NCBI RefSeq assembly: GCF_905220415.1
Contig: NC_059568.1
Location: 10,912,001-10,976,000, forward strand
From: Colias croceus
Lineage: Eukaryota > Arthropoda > Insecta > Lepidoptera > Pieridae
Reading direction: 5' to 3'
Length of the DNA: 64,000 nt
The notes beneath the pieces were generated by a model. It was given only the letters and a program-made list of their open reading frames with translations, searched no databases and was not told the DNA's origin. The position numbers and the translations under genes are program-made. Of the stretch, positions 50,246 through 61,800 are shown piece by piece; position 1 is the first letter of the stretch, and each line of letters begins with the position of its first letter.

Positions 50246-50709
50246 AAAAACCAGCCAAATGCGAGTGGGACTCGCACACCGAGAGTTCCGCATTAACCGG
50301 TTTTTTTTTCATATGTTTTAAATGTAAATGATTATTTTTTCAATGTTCCCCTTATTTGTGCTATAAGACGTTGCTCTGTACCAAACTTTAAGTGTCTGTG
50401 TTCACGTAAAGTACCCTGTAGGTTTTTATTCCCTTGCGAATGTCGAAATTTGCGAAAATTTGCAGCATAAACGGCTGTGTCTTTTGATTGCTTTGGCTTA
50501 TAAGTTTGATTTTTTTTACTGCTTCAAGGGACCGTAGACTTGAGTATTCAATTTAAGTTTCAGCTTTATACCTCCACTACTCGTTACCGAGAAAAAGTCT
50601 CTTGACAGAAAGATAGACCGGCAGACGGACATATAGGTACAGACGGACGGATATCAAAGTGATCCTACAATGATTCCGGTTTTTCCTTTTGAGGTTCGGA
50701 ACACTAAAA
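50246..50709 (+). repeat. Dispersed repeat (GCCAAGTGCGAGT...TTCCTTTTGAGGTTCGGA), copy 1
   Basis: Runs from CCAGCCAAATGCGAGTGGGA through TAAGACGTTGCT, ATTCCCTTGCGAAT and a GACAGAAAGATAGACCGGCA stretch to TTTTTCCTTTTGAGGTTCGG. A second, more diverged copy in the same orientation lies at 53254-53668. This is a widespread non-coding insect repeat of the 'gagtcggactcg...cggaaccctaaaa' kind; I cannot assign its class with certainty. Confidence 0.7.
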
Positions 50710-51210
50710 TCAACATTATTATTAATATAATTCACTGTAAGGAAACTGGAAAAACTTATTTATATTAATCTTCTCATCATTAATAGAACTAAAAATTAAC
50801 AAAAAACAAAGTTACGTTAAAATGTAAATAAATAATAATTAGTTCTATTAAAATTACCTACCTACCCTATTTTTTTTAGTTTCTAATGGAATTAGAATTA
50901 AATTTCTTTTTTGTTTATATTATTTTCTTAACCACAGACTTATTGACTCACAATCTCAAAGATACTAGTCTCATTCGTAGAATACCCATTTTAAAATGAA
51001 AAAATAGCATAAAATTTTGTTAATTTGAATGAAAATTTAAATTATCAACTTTTAGTCTTAGTCAAAAATTTACAATCTATTTTAAATTGCATATTTTAAC
51101 AAACAATTCATTGTTCTATTGTTATGCATTAAAGGTATAGTTTGCGCCCACCGTGGACGCAAAATGGACGCGAATAGGCATGTGGACGCGAACAGGCGCA
51201 ATGACCCTAT

Positions 51211-51328
51211 ATCCATACTATAATAATATTATAAATGCGAAAGTAACTCTGTCTGTCTGTCTGTTACTCAATCACGCCTAAACTACTGAACCAATTTGCA
51301 TGAAATTTGGTATGTAGATATTTTGATA
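51211..51328 (-). repeat. Retroelement tail fragment with CTGT microsatellite
   Basis: Same family and orientation as 45242-45435, shorter. It carries ATAATATTATAAATGCGAAA, CTGTCTGTCTGTCTG, CTCAATCACGCCTAAACTAC and ATTTGGTATGTAGATATTTT. Confidence 0.75.
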
Positions 51329-52219
51329 CATAAACACATGCTGTGCATAGGTACGCATTTATAATAATATTATATTCTTATCAGACCTTTGAGTTACTGT
51401 ATTTAGTGTAATTATTTGTATTTACTAAGTTATTAACTTAATAAATATAAATGTAATAGACCATAACTAACTTATTTAAGTAAAAAATGATATTAAAAAG
51501 TATGACGTGTCGCTTAGATATACTTGATTAAATTAGGACTCATTATAATCTATATTCTATACATTTAGTAAAATAAAACAAGTAATAGTCAGGTATATGG
51601 GTTTTACTTTACTTTAGAGAGCATTTTGCATTTGCAAAACTTTGGTCACAATTAAAAATTATGTAGATAAGTAGATCGAACATAATTTTTCTGGATATCT
51701 AATATCTATATCTGCGTATACCACTCATTATTTGAAATACCTCAACTGATAAGGATATTTTCCTGTATCAACAAACATCAACAGTCAACACAGACTAAAC
51801 AACAAGATTCCTGTTGTCAGACAGTGAGGGTGAAAAAGTTATTAATATCTTTGGCACTGCTTTCCGAATTGGTGATAAGCACTTAATTATTGTATTAATA
51901 ATTGACGTCACCAGATTGCTTTCGTGAGAAGCCTAGTTGAATGAATTAATGTTTAATTTTGAGTCTCAATAGAACTTTGTTTGATAACTTAAAACTTTTT
52001 ATCAGATTAAATAAATTAACACCAATTTTCATATTTTGTTTGTCAAATAAATTTAAATACTTATATGTTTCCGTTACTTATTATCATGTGGTCGAAATTT
52101 ATTGGATTTTATTGTTAAGATGCGATCATTTCTTGACCTAAATACCTACCTCTTGCTAATCCGTCATAAGATAAAAGCAATGGGGTTTAATAAAAAGCTT
52201 CTCCTGATAAATAAATTAA

Positions 52220-52253
52220 ACTATTTATTACGAGTTTCTACGTAATAAATAGT
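52220..52253. repeat. Palindrome, 13-bp perfect arms
   Basis: ACTATTTATTACG and CGTAATAAATAGT flank an 8-nt loop. Structural observation only. Confidence 0.5.
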
Positions 52254-53253
52254 AATTTAATCATAAGTTCCAAAAAGTTTATAATTAATGTGAGTCTTCT
52301 GAAAAAATTATATATTACCACTAATTATTAGGCACATAAATAACTAATTTTTAAAAGATTTTAATAAAACAATGTTAAAATTGCCATTTCAATTTAATGA
52401 TCTTTTACCCTAGTTTCGTATTTTAATTTTATAAAAAATAATTTGTCTTGTTTATGGTTAATTTCTTCTAGGATATTGATGCTTACATTCAGTACCAATG
52501 CGCAGTTTTAAATTCATAGAAAGTGTTAACAAATTGTTGAAACATTTTTATCATTATTTAAAAGTTAAAACGTAACGAAAAATGATATTTGGCGGTGTTT
52601 TATAAATTTACTGAATAAAATTAAAAAATGAAATAATTTACTAATAATATATTTGCAAGGGGATTGTGATACAATAGACATAAGACAAGTTTTGTTAAAA
52701 TCTATTTTAGTTAAATATTTTTAACCCTCATTAAAATTCATGTTGCATTTATATATATGGGTGATTATACAAAAATGGGGTAACTTTTAAGGATATTTTG
52801 TTTACTATATTTTTTATATCAGATTATTACAAATTAGGGTGTATATGATAGCTAATCTAATGAATATATTGTTCCAAATCGGGCCAGCCACTTTTTTAAG
52901 TAGATTGTGAGATATTTTAAATTTTCTGGATTTGGCCTCCAGGGGACTGACAAGGCTAACATAGTACTGATAAAAAACACAATTTTGTAATATTCTTAAA
53001 GAAATTCAATGAAAATTACTACAAATCTCTCAGTTTTAATAATGGCACATGTCTTTTAAGTATTAAAATCACTTAGTTTCATTTTAAAATGATAATTAAT
53101 AATATATTGTGATACTGGGAAAAAATAATGTCTCAATTTTCAAAACAGCCTTCTGACATTTAACGCAACGTGAATTTTCTTACTCTCTTACTTAACTTAC
53201 TACTTTGACTTAGTTTTACTTAATATTTCAAGTAATTCACAAACAATAGAAAC

Positions 53254-53668
53254 AAAAAAAACGGCCAAGTGCGAGTTGGACTCCTAACAAACCTATTTTT
53301 TATTATGTTTGTAACTTAAAATTTACACTTTTAGCTATTTTTCCTTTATCTGTGTTATAAGACGTTGCTTTTTACCATATTTTAAGACTGTATACACAGC
53401 AAGCATCCTGTGTATTTTTTATTCCCTTGCGAATATTTAATTTTGCGGAAATTTGCAGTATTAACGGATGTAGGTATTTTTTAATTGCGTTGCGTTATAA
53501 GTTTGATTTTTTTACAGCCCCAAGGGTTCTTAATCTTGAGTATTCAATATAAATTTCAAATTGATACCTCCATGCGCTTCAAAAAAACGTCTTAACAGAC
53601 AAACGGACAACAAAGTGATCCTATAAGGGTTCTGTTTTTTCCTTTTGAGGTTCGGAGCCCTAAAAATC
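53254..53668 (+). repeat. Dispersed repeat (GCCAAGTGCGAGT...TTCCTTTTGAGGTTCGGA), copy 2, nested
   Basis: Begins ACGGCCAAGTGCGAGTTGGA and ends TTTTTTCCTTTTGAGGTTCGG then AGCCCTAAAAA. It follows the same order of blocks as 50246-50709 (TAAGACGTTGCT, TTATTCCCTTGCGAAT, AAGTTTGATTTTTTTACAGC) with more changes. It lies inside the 2.13-kb element. Confidence 0.7.
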
Positions 53669-54305
53669 TAACATTATTTATGTGAAAAGTACTAATTTTC
53701 ATAAAATTAAAAACCAAAGGCTTGAATGAAAGTCTCATCTGAGTTTTCATAAGAGCCTTTTGACATTTTTATAATGTTATTATATTAATTAACTTTTAAC
53801 TTATTTTGAGGTAATTTTACTTCCAATATTATACGTATACGTATTTATCTAATAAATATAACAAGCTATATGCCCTGAAAGCATCAAAATCAATACTAAA
53901 AATAAAATAAGATCTTTTAAATAAAATTATTTTCAATAGCTCTTTTCTTTGCTACTCTTTTTTAAATGTTTCTTCCCTAGTCAAATTCAGTTTCTTTTAG
54001 CTTGGCGCATGATGTTTTAAACTGAAATATCAAATAGAAATGCTTATACCAATAGCAATCAAGATAAAAGTTCTCAAAAACGATAGAATCGTCAGTACTA
54101 TGAGGTCGCGTCAGTCCACTGACGCGATATCTGACATAGGACTGATGCCAGCGGATTGATAAAAAGGGACTTAATATGAGATTACAATCACAAATTATGT
54201 TTTTTTGCCATATTTCTAATATCAACAAACTATATTTTTACAAATCATAGTTAACCATGTATGAATGAAAATAAAAATCAGATTAACAATAAAATAACGA
54301 CTCAC

Positions 54306-54501
54306 CATAGGACTGAAATGTTGACTGGCGCAGCACGAATTTAGAGGACAAACACAACCCTAGCGCTGGTACAGTTATGACGGCCGTCAAAATATGGGAT
54401 GCACAAGTAACTTCATTACCAACATTAGTATTTAGACAAGGATTTGACCTCGACTTGGTGATATTAAGCGAGAATTTCAAATTTAAAAAACACACAACGG
54501 A
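54306..54501 (-). CDS. Candidate exon inside the 2.13-kb element (unsupported)
   Basis: On the - strand an acceptor-like TTTTTATTGGTCAG ends just above 54501 and a strong donor TATG/GTGAGT follows 54306. The 196 nt between them are open in one frame for 65 codons, including a hydrophobic stretch HILTAVITVPALGLCL. A second open stretch, 54219-53977, could be joined in frame after an ATATTAG acceptor. No family is recognised and no AATAAA follows the stop. It could be a captured host exon, part of an unrecognised element protein, or chance. Confidence 0.2.
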
Positions 54502-54888
54502 CTGACCAATAAAAACGATGACAAAGTTTATTTTTATTTTTTAAATAAAATGTTAAACATTTCGTTATGAAAGTTATACTTTATAATACTATGCATATCA
54601 AAGATTGTCCTGAATTAGTAAGTTTTCTCAAATCAATGATAATGTTTATAAGATAGTCACTTGATTGTTGGTTTTCGGAGTTGTGACATGCCAAAGTACT
54701 GATTATTTAAGTATTAATTTTGTTTTTTTATCAATTTGTATTTTAAATAAAGAAGTGAAAGTGAGTGACCAAATAAAGGACGCTTTATTGTTTTAAAATA
54801 GATTGTTATTTGATTAATATATAATAAGACTTTGTATAAATTGGCTGGTGACATTGAGTTACCCCATTTTTGTATAATCACCCATATA

Positions 54889-55730
54889 ACATTTTCAATC
54901 TCAATATTAAGGTATAACCCCACTACAAAGCTGCGTAATAATCTCCGGTAAACATAAGTATAGTATAGATAGGAAGAAAGTCCGAGTGTAAAACGGTAGG
55001 GGAGACGAAGTGATCGGCATCGTCCGAGAAAATCGATGACGACACTCCCCATAGTTTGCATGACCGTCCACCGGCCACAGAATACACATCTCAGCTTTCA
55101 GCTTAAAAACCGCTTTTAAATTATTCTTACAATTTAAATGTTAAAAGGAACCTAGAATTGCAATTTCCATTCAGCTATAATTGCTTTAGGTAGATTATTA
55201 ATAATATGACTAAAAATTTAAATGATCGGATTTATTTTTTAATTAGTGTTTATTCTATAGTTTCATAATTTTAGTTAGTTGTACTGAACTAATATCGATT
55301 ATTAAACGTTAAGTTACTTATTAAATAAACCCTTTTATTATTGTTATGTAATTAAATTTTGTATGAAGTTGAAAAAATTGAATTAAACTTTTAAACTTTT
55401 AATTATTTTAATGTACATATGTGGTTATATATTTATATTTCATTTGGTCAATGACACTGCATAGTGCATGCAGGTACAGTAGATGTTTACTTTAAAACAA
55501 TCAACATCGGCGTTATAAGTACTAATATGAAATAGTAGGATACGATCTTTAAATTCATATAACCTGTTTTGCATCAACCTTCAAATCAACAATTTATTCA
55601 AAACAATATTTACATAAACTTTGCATCATAATTGCTATGTTACAATTAAGTACTTTTAAAATAATATCATTAAATTTTTGAACTATTAAAACTACTTCCT
55701 TGGAGCCTTGGAAAAAAAAAACGAGATTTA
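54889..55730. other. Intergenic, upstream of zelda
   Basis: 54907-55089 is less AT-rich and has open frames on the - strand without recognisable domains. Two heptamers of the Zelda-binding TAGteam type occur: TAGGTAG at 55187-55193 and CAGGTAC at 55471-55477. Such words are frequent in this genome, so they are only suggestive. Confidence 0.35.
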
Positions 55731-56609
55731 AAATTTAGAAAATTTAGTCGCAGGTTCTGGCAGCCCGCATTATAAGGGTGGGTGCTATTGCTGTCCCACT
55801 CGGACGCAGCTTCACCGGACATTTCGACCGGGCATTTCAATTTTGAGAAAGAGTAGGACCGGTCCGTTCCCCGCACCCCCGCCCTCCCCCACGCAGCTCT
55901 CTCGCTTCCGCCAAGGACGAACAAAAGGACGAAGAAGCGATAACTTCATCACGGCGCGCGGCGTGCCGTTCTCGCTCACACTCGCGTCTCGGTGGGGGAC
56001 GACGTTGCGAATTGTTATTGAAGTCATGCCCCCGAAGGCGACTTCGGGAAGGCTCAGGCTGTCAGTTGCTAGTAAACGTTCATAGCGTCCGTACCCGGCG
56101 GCTGACCCGTCGTATTCGCGCTTTACTACAAACTATATAACACGTCGCGATTTTGTTAATAAATAAGTGCCAAGATATTCAATTAACATTCACTGTGATT
56201 ACAAAGTAACGATAAAAGTTTACAATTTAGTTTCGTTAATTAACTACGATGAACATTTATTTTGGAACTTTAAAAACTATATTACTTGTGTAAAACTTCG
56301 AATTAAAATTTGTGCACTCGGACAGTTGAGCGGAGTTTAGTGTTGTTTACGAATACAGCGGCAGTGTTTACAGCGCGCACGTGGCCCGACGCCCGCCCGC
56401 GCGCGATGCCGCGAAAAACTTTCTTTGAAAACATTACTGTGGCATAAGTTGGACCGCGAGGGAGACGCCGCGAATGCGACCATGACTTTAACCTGTAGCG
56501 CTTGATTTGTGCAGCAACGACTACATGTGCGTGGAAGAACAGAGTGCCGTTTTTTATTTTATTTTTTTCTTTGGAGGAGGCGGTGCTCTCCTTTGGATTA
56601 ATGGTTTAA
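55731..56609 (+). promoter_or_regulatory. Promoter and 5' leader of zelda (GC-rich)
   Basis: GC content rises sharply between about 55750 and 56110 (for example CCCCGCACCCCCGCCCTCCC) and again at 56370-56480, in contrast to both sides. TATATAA at 56134-56140 is a possible TATA box; the GC-rich part would then be upstream. Several short ATG frames in 55843-56085 and later would precede the main start if transcription began further upstream. The exact start site cannot be placed. Confidence 0.5.
56601..56609 (+). other. Two-codon upstream ORF abutting the zelda start
   Basis: ATG GTT TAA ends at 56609, and the main ATG begins at 56610 with no gap and in the same frame. Both ATGs have T at -3 and G at +4, so neither is clearly favoured by context. 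A ribosome starting at the first ATG would terminate directly on the main start codon. Confidence 0.7.
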
Positions 56610-59600
56610 ATGGCTAACAGCAATACCGTGTCGTCGACCTTACCGTCGAGGGATTATCATTGTAAGGTGTGCGATCTTTATTTGGACACTGTTGATTCTT
56701 TAGAAGTGCATTTACAATATCACAAAGAAAATTTATACGTGAAGTGGGGTACACAAAATTCACAAAATGATACTGAAAATAACAACGGCACGAAAATAAA
56801 AAACGAAACAACTGTGTCAGCCCCAGCAGACTCCAGTGACAACATGATTACAAAACCTAGTCCTGAATTTCAACAACGTGCTACGCCGGAGACGTCCACG
56901 CAATTTCCTCACCCAGCCACACCACAGAGCTACCACAGTGCACCATCACCATACCAGAATCCAGATCAAACCACCTTCTCACCTGGAGCACAATATGGTA
57001 ATAATTATTCTCATTCAAACTTCTCTCAGAATCAACATTCAGAACAAATTAACTGGGATCAATCTCAATATAATCAAGACTATCATAAATCAAATCGCTT
57101 CCACCCTTATAATTTACAAGATCGAGTATCACAAGTATCTTCCTCTAGCCCTTTATATGGCCAGCCATTAAATCAGCCTACACCCTCACCATCTCCAAAT
57201 CAGTGCGACAAATGTGGCTTTGTATGCGACTCTGCTGTCCAACTCAATGAGCATTGCAACTCAGCTCATGCAGGATCAAGCTCTACTCCTACGGCAGCAG
57301 CAATGCCGTTCCAACAATTTGCTGGTAAACAATTTAACAGCTCTGGTTATCAAAACGAAAACGTCAAAGTAAAAGAAGAGCATGAAGAGTCTTCAGACAT
57401 ATTGGATTTAGATTCACAAAAGGTGGTATACCAAGGTAACGAAGGCGAGCCACAAAACAATCAATATGAAGAAACACAACCACAAGGAAGAGAAGTAAAT
57501 ACACGAACGGTCCCGATGATGCCGTGGGAAACGCAAAAATTATACAACAACCCACAAATAAATGGAGATGTATCTCTCTTTAAGGAGCAAAAAATGTTTC
57601 AAGAACAAAAACCATTCCCGTCAGATGTAAAAATGTTTCACCCTGAACAGAAATTTGCATACACACAAGATAAGTTCCTGCCAGTACATCACGATCAAAA
57701 ACAATTTATGCACGTTGAACAAAAAATATATTCCGGAGTGCAAATGCCACCGCTGTCTGAATACGCAGGACCCGTAGCGTCATCCAATTCCGACATGAAA
57801 CCACCGTACCGGCCTTATGATTCACCGAACGCACCGCAGATAACAAGTACACAACCTGCTAATCCTACATCATCTGCATTACCGTCAATCGGTGGAAAGG
57901 GAGCAAATTGGAAATCAAATGAAGCGAGAAGACCAAAAACATACAACTGTACAGCTTGTAACAAATGGTTTACAAGTTCAGGGCATCTTAAAAGGCATTA
58001 CAATACAACCTTACACAAAAATGCTGTACGATCATCAGGTCAGCCAGATCCAGCTACAATGCCAATTTCGAGTCATCATCATCCCACGAGGGAGTCTCTT
58101 CAAGCTCGTGCGCAACAGCAAAGCGCAGACTCCAACACGCAGAGTCCTGTGCCCTCAGACGACAGCCGGGGCGTCGACGACGGAGCACTGCAATCACCCT
58201 ACGCATCGCAGAGTTTTGATCGCTCGCATCGTGTCGCCGCGATGCAGTCCAAGCCGCCATACACACATCTTCAACAGGGTAACTTAGATAATAATTTCAG
58301 TAATAATCCTTTAGTAAACCATCCTTTACAACATCAAGTAGGTTCTCATCCTATAAATATAGGTAGTCAACCGCCAGGGATAGGTAATCCGAGTGACAGC
58401 CAGGGGTCCAAAGGTGCATCAATATCTTCTAGTGCGAATCCCCCAAACGGGGAAGCAGGTCCCTCTGTTTCTCAAAATCACCATATGAGGGGCCTGCTAT
58501 CAGTGTCAACCAGCAATATTTCAACTCCAGCTCTAACCCAGAGTACTCCAGCGCTTACGGCGCACACCCTGCCGCCGTTCAGTCATTTGGGTGTCAACCC
58601 ATACAGTCCGAGGTCTACGGATCCTTTGGGGCCTTCGGTACCGGACCCCACGCACACCCCATTATATTTGGGTCAGAATTTTCAGCAGACTATAGCACCG
58701 AGTTACCCAAACGGGATGGCCCCCCACGTTATGGATATGGCTATCAACAATCTGCCTATAGCCAATCCGGCTACTTTTGGTGAATCAACACCAGAAGAAG
58801 TCGAAGTTATGGAACAAGAAACGTCTATTCAGCCTGCCAGTGGACGCTTGCCTAGCTTTTCGCAGCTCCAAACGCAGAGCTTCAGCGTTTATGTTTCTAA
58901 CTATGTCACATCACCTAACGTGGGGGGTCAAGTTATTACCGACGAGTCTACCGCCGGTTACATAATCGTTGATCCTGTCCATTCTTCTCCTCAGTACAAC
59001 AGTATTGATATTAATGGACAAGATATTGATTATGAATATAGTTATTTCTCCAAACCTATTAAAGACAGCGTTACTACTTATAATACCGATAACATAAAGG
59101 TTTATCCGTATGGTTACGCTGTAGGGGGTAAAACTATTAAAAGGGAAGATGACGTATTACGAAGTGACTCTAGTGAGCTTCAAATTCTAAAAATTGAAGA
59201 TATTATGGATTATGCAAACAAAGAAAATTATGGTGCACAAATGAAGTCACCTGCTAGTCCAGAGAGTGCTAAAGCTGAAAATGAAAGCCATGGCTCTCCT
59301 TCTATATCATCAACGGTACCAAGTACACCGTTGACTGAAAGAAATCAATTGAAAAAGAGTGTACCTACCACCGTTCATAAATGTTTCGAATGCGATAAAT
59401 TATTTAATAAAGCGTGTTATCTCACGCAACACAATAAAACTTTTCACTCAGGAGCTAAGCCTTTTAAGTGTGATCGATGCGGTAAGCGCTTCTCTGACGA
59501 TGTTTCATACGAGGGTCACTACTTGAAGCATGCTCACAACAAGCCATTCAAGTGCCACGAATGCCCGAAATCGTTCAATCACAAAACAGATTTGCGTCGT

Positions 59601-59768
59601 CATATGTGCTTGCACTCGGGCTGCAAACCATTTGCATGCGATCACTGCGGCAAAGGCTTTATACGAAAAGATCACATGATAAAACATTTCGATACTCACA
59701 TTAAAAAGAATTTGCGTTCATCGTCCTCTTCATCCTCAGTTTCATCGACATCATCCCCGACTTCGTGA
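56610..59768 (+). CDS. zld: Zelda (vielfaltig) zinc-finger pioneer transcription factor, 1052 aa, intronless CDS
   Basis: Zelda opens chromatin at CAGGTAG-type sites and starts zygotic transcription in insect embryos. Zinc fingers in order: C2H2 at 18-38; C2H2 at 199-220; a JAZ-type finger at 447-469 (CTACNKWFTSSGHLKRHYNT, with the longer 5-residue His spacing); and a C-terminal array of four at 925-946, 954-974, 982-1002 and 1010-1030. RFHPY at 163-167 corresponds to the RYHPY motif described for insect Zelda. Between the fingers lie long Gln/Asn/Pro/Ser-rich regions, an acidic patch near 256-268 and psi-K-x-E sumoylation-type motifs at 254-257, 843-846 and 860-863. The protein ends in a Ser-rich tail. 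The start follows an in-frame stop directly upstream. The fly protein is longer (about 1600 aa). The family call rests on finger order plus the JAZ and RFHPY motifs, without a search. Confidence 0.93.
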   Translation: MANSNTVSSTLPSRDYHCKVCDLYLDTVDSLEVHLQYHKENLYVKWGTQNSQNDTENNNGTKIKNETTVSAPADSSDNMITKPSPEFQQRATPETSTQFPHPATPQSYHSAPSPYQNPDQTTFSPGAQYGNNYSHSNFSQNQHSEQINWDQSQYNQDYHKSNRFHPYNLQDRVSQVSSSSPLYGQPLNQPTPSPSPNQCDKCGFVCDSAVQLNEHCNSAHAGSSSTPTAAAMPFQQFAGKQFNSSGYQNENVKVKEEHEESSDILDLDSQKVVYQGNEGEPQNNQYEETQPQGREVNTRTVPMMPWETQKLYNNPQINGDVSLFKEQKMFQEQKPFPSDVKMFHPEQKFAYTQDKFLPVHHDQKQFMHVEQKIYSGVQMPPLSEYAGPVASSNSDMKPPYRPYDSPNAPQITSTQPANPTSSALPSIGGKGANWKSNEARRPKTYNCTACNKWFTSSGHLKRHYNTTLHKNAVRSSGQPDPATMPISSHHHPTRESLQARAQQQSADSNTQSPVPSDDSRGVDDGALQSPYASQSFDRSHRVAAMQSKPPYTHLQQGNLDNNFSNNPLVNHPLQHQVGSHPINIGSQPPGIGNPSDSQGSKGASISSSANPPNGEAGPSVSQNHHMRGLLSVSTSNISTPALTQSTPALTAHTLPPFSHLGVNPYSPRSTDPLGPSVPDPTHTPLYLGQNFQQTIAPSYPNGMAPHVMDMAINNLPIANPATFGESTPEEVEVMEQETSIQPASGRLPSFSQLQTQSFSVYVSNYVTSPNVGGQVITDESTAGYIIVDPVHSSPQYNSIDINGQDIDYEYSYFSKPIKDSVTTYNTDNIKVYPYGYAVGGKTIKREDDVLRSDSSELQILKIEDIMDYANKENYGAQMKSPASPESAKAENESHGSPSISSTVPSTPLTERNQLKKSVPTTVHKCFECDKLFNKACYLTQHNKTFHSGAKPFKCDRCGKRFSDDVSYEGHYLKHAHNKPFKCHECPKSFNHKTDLRRHMCLHSGCKPFACDHCGKGFIRKDHMIKHFDTHIKKNLRSSSSSSSVSSTSSPTS

Positions 59769-59845
59769 ACACGCTTTTGAAATAGATGATAAAAATAAAA
59801 GTTATGCGTATCGTATACACATATCATAACTAGATGGCAATACTA

Positions 59846-59851
59846 AATAAA
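59846..59851 (+). promoter_or_regulatory. Candidate polyadenylation signal of zelda
   Basis: AATAAA 78 bases downstream of the TGA. The first canonical hexamer after the stop; actual use is not shown by sequence. Confidence 0.45.
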
Positions 59852-61800
59852 ACATTATTTGATTATATTCATATATGTATGTATAGTTTAGGACGTTGAA
59901 GCGCGATGTTTTGTTATATATCTGTTATGTCCTTATAGAGAAGCCGGGAGCCGATTCCGATGCACGCGTTCATTCCGTCAGTTTTATTTTTTGTTGTTCA
60001 TTCAATCTAACCTTGTCTTCGGTGCAAGGTGACTTTACATGTCTGGTTGTCTGGGCGCTAAACAAAACATATAATTACATGACGTTGGAGTAATATTCCG
60101 CAATATTTTAGACCGATCCATATCACTTTACATATGAAAATTTATATAGTATTAAATAATAATTAGTTGTATATGAACCACTTTATTCAATATGTTAGGT
60201 CATTCCAGTGACTATCTTTTTAATGTTAATTACATATCCTTTTACTCTAAATGTTTTATTTTAGTTAAAATTATATGTTTGCCTTTGATTGTTGATGTTG
60301 ATAGAATTATGCGTGTAATCTGAGAGTTCATAGAGTATTTTTTTCAGTGTAAATATACTACAAGATAAAGATAATAATATCATTATGTAATTGTACCACT
60401 ATAATTCTATTTTTGGGGCTGGATAAAGGACGTTTGACAAGATAAAATATTTGGATAGTTTTGAAAGATTATTTGCAAATAAAAATTATTATATACCTAT
60501 TATTCAAATAATTCGGCAACGAATTGCTAAAAATTGTGTATTGGCATCATATTATCACCATTAATACGTAGGTTTATTGCGTGAACGAGACGCACGTCTT
60601 TAGTGAATTTATCGAGAGTGAGTAGTTATTGCTACTAATGAGTGGATTTCTGTAACGATTAATTGAATATGATGTATAGTGGCCGATTGTGCGTAACATC
60701 ACTCCTTAGCCAACTTCTACAGATATTAATTTTTATCGTGGTAATAATTATTGTTTGTTGTATTTTCCGGTGCTTCCTATTATTTTATCTGTTGAAATTT
60801 GTTTTAATGTTAGGCTAGTTAGCTACTTTGAAAATTCTGATTCTTTTGGGAATTGAAAAGTATTTATGCCACTATTTAGTTACCAATATGTTATTTGAAC
60901 GAATTTAGTTTATACATTCCTGTTTCGTTAGTGTAGGAAAGTAGTCTTCCTGAACGTTGCCAAATTAATTCCGCCAACTGTCTGTTGCGAAGCGATTTAA
61001 CTTTTAATGATTTAGCCTAATGATAATGAAATTCTCTAGCAATAATTTAATATAATAATGTAAATGTTTTCTTTTTGTATATCTAGTAATAAATAAAATA
61101 TTTCGAATATTGAGTACGTGTAGAGAGCGGTATGGGAGACATACACATTTTGTATATAATATACGAAAGGATAATACAATAATACACAGTATGTATTAAA
61201 CATTTCAAGGCCCCTTGGCACAGGCGTTACAAAATATTCGTCTTGTTATTTATTCACATTTAATTCAAATGGTTGTGATCTGGAGTGTTTTTGAGTTTTT
61301 GGCAATGGATATAGTCTCATTTCTTTTTCGTTGTTGAATAAATAATATCAAACACAATGCAGCGATCAACTAATCTTATGTATATTTATTACAAATAAAT
61401 ATATTACAGAGCTTTATGTCCTCAAATTTTTTATTTTGCTAGTAAATATAATTAACCAGTAGAATATTTTGTTTCGCTTTCTCGTGGATGGAAACCCTAT
61501 GATTGTCTATTTACCATACTGATTATTCGTTTACTATGGAGTCATTGTGCAATATGAACATTGTATTGACTTAATTTTGATAATGTTTGTATTTGAATGT
61601 TGATTATATTTCAGAAATATTTTTATACAAATAGAATTACACATGTCTACCTCATCAGCGACTATATTTTATCATATCAAAAAGATAATAAAGTATATAC
61701 ACGTCTATTTCAATGAAGTTTATAATAATATTAAATATTTTAATATAAAAATACTGCCAGTTTGACTTGATCGTTGATGATTCTTACTGTAATTATTGTA

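Larger units (their letters stand above)
50710..52753. other. Intergenic; AT-rich
   Basis: Contains a retroelement tail fragment (51211-51328) and a short palindrome (52220-52253). No coding region recognised. Confidence 0.35.
52754..54888. mobile_element. DNA transposon-like element, about 2.13 kb, perfect 32-bp inverted ends
   Basis: The left end (52754-52785) carries TATGGGTGATTATACAAAAA then TGGGGTAACT. The right end (54857-54888) is its exact reverse complement over 32 bases. The outermost bases are TA-rich, so a TA target duplication, as in Tc1/mariner, is compatible but cannot be delimited. No transposase frame was recognised. The interior holds a nested dispersed repeat (53254-53668), a 22-nt palindrome (54106-54127) and open segments on the - strand with splice-like borders. 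Perfect identity of the ends implies a fairly recent insertion. Confidence 0.75.

Noticed and set aside
56614..59699. Other open frames overlapping zelda in both strands
   Set aside because: They are shadows of the 1052-codon frame, which alone encodes ordered C2H2 fingers.
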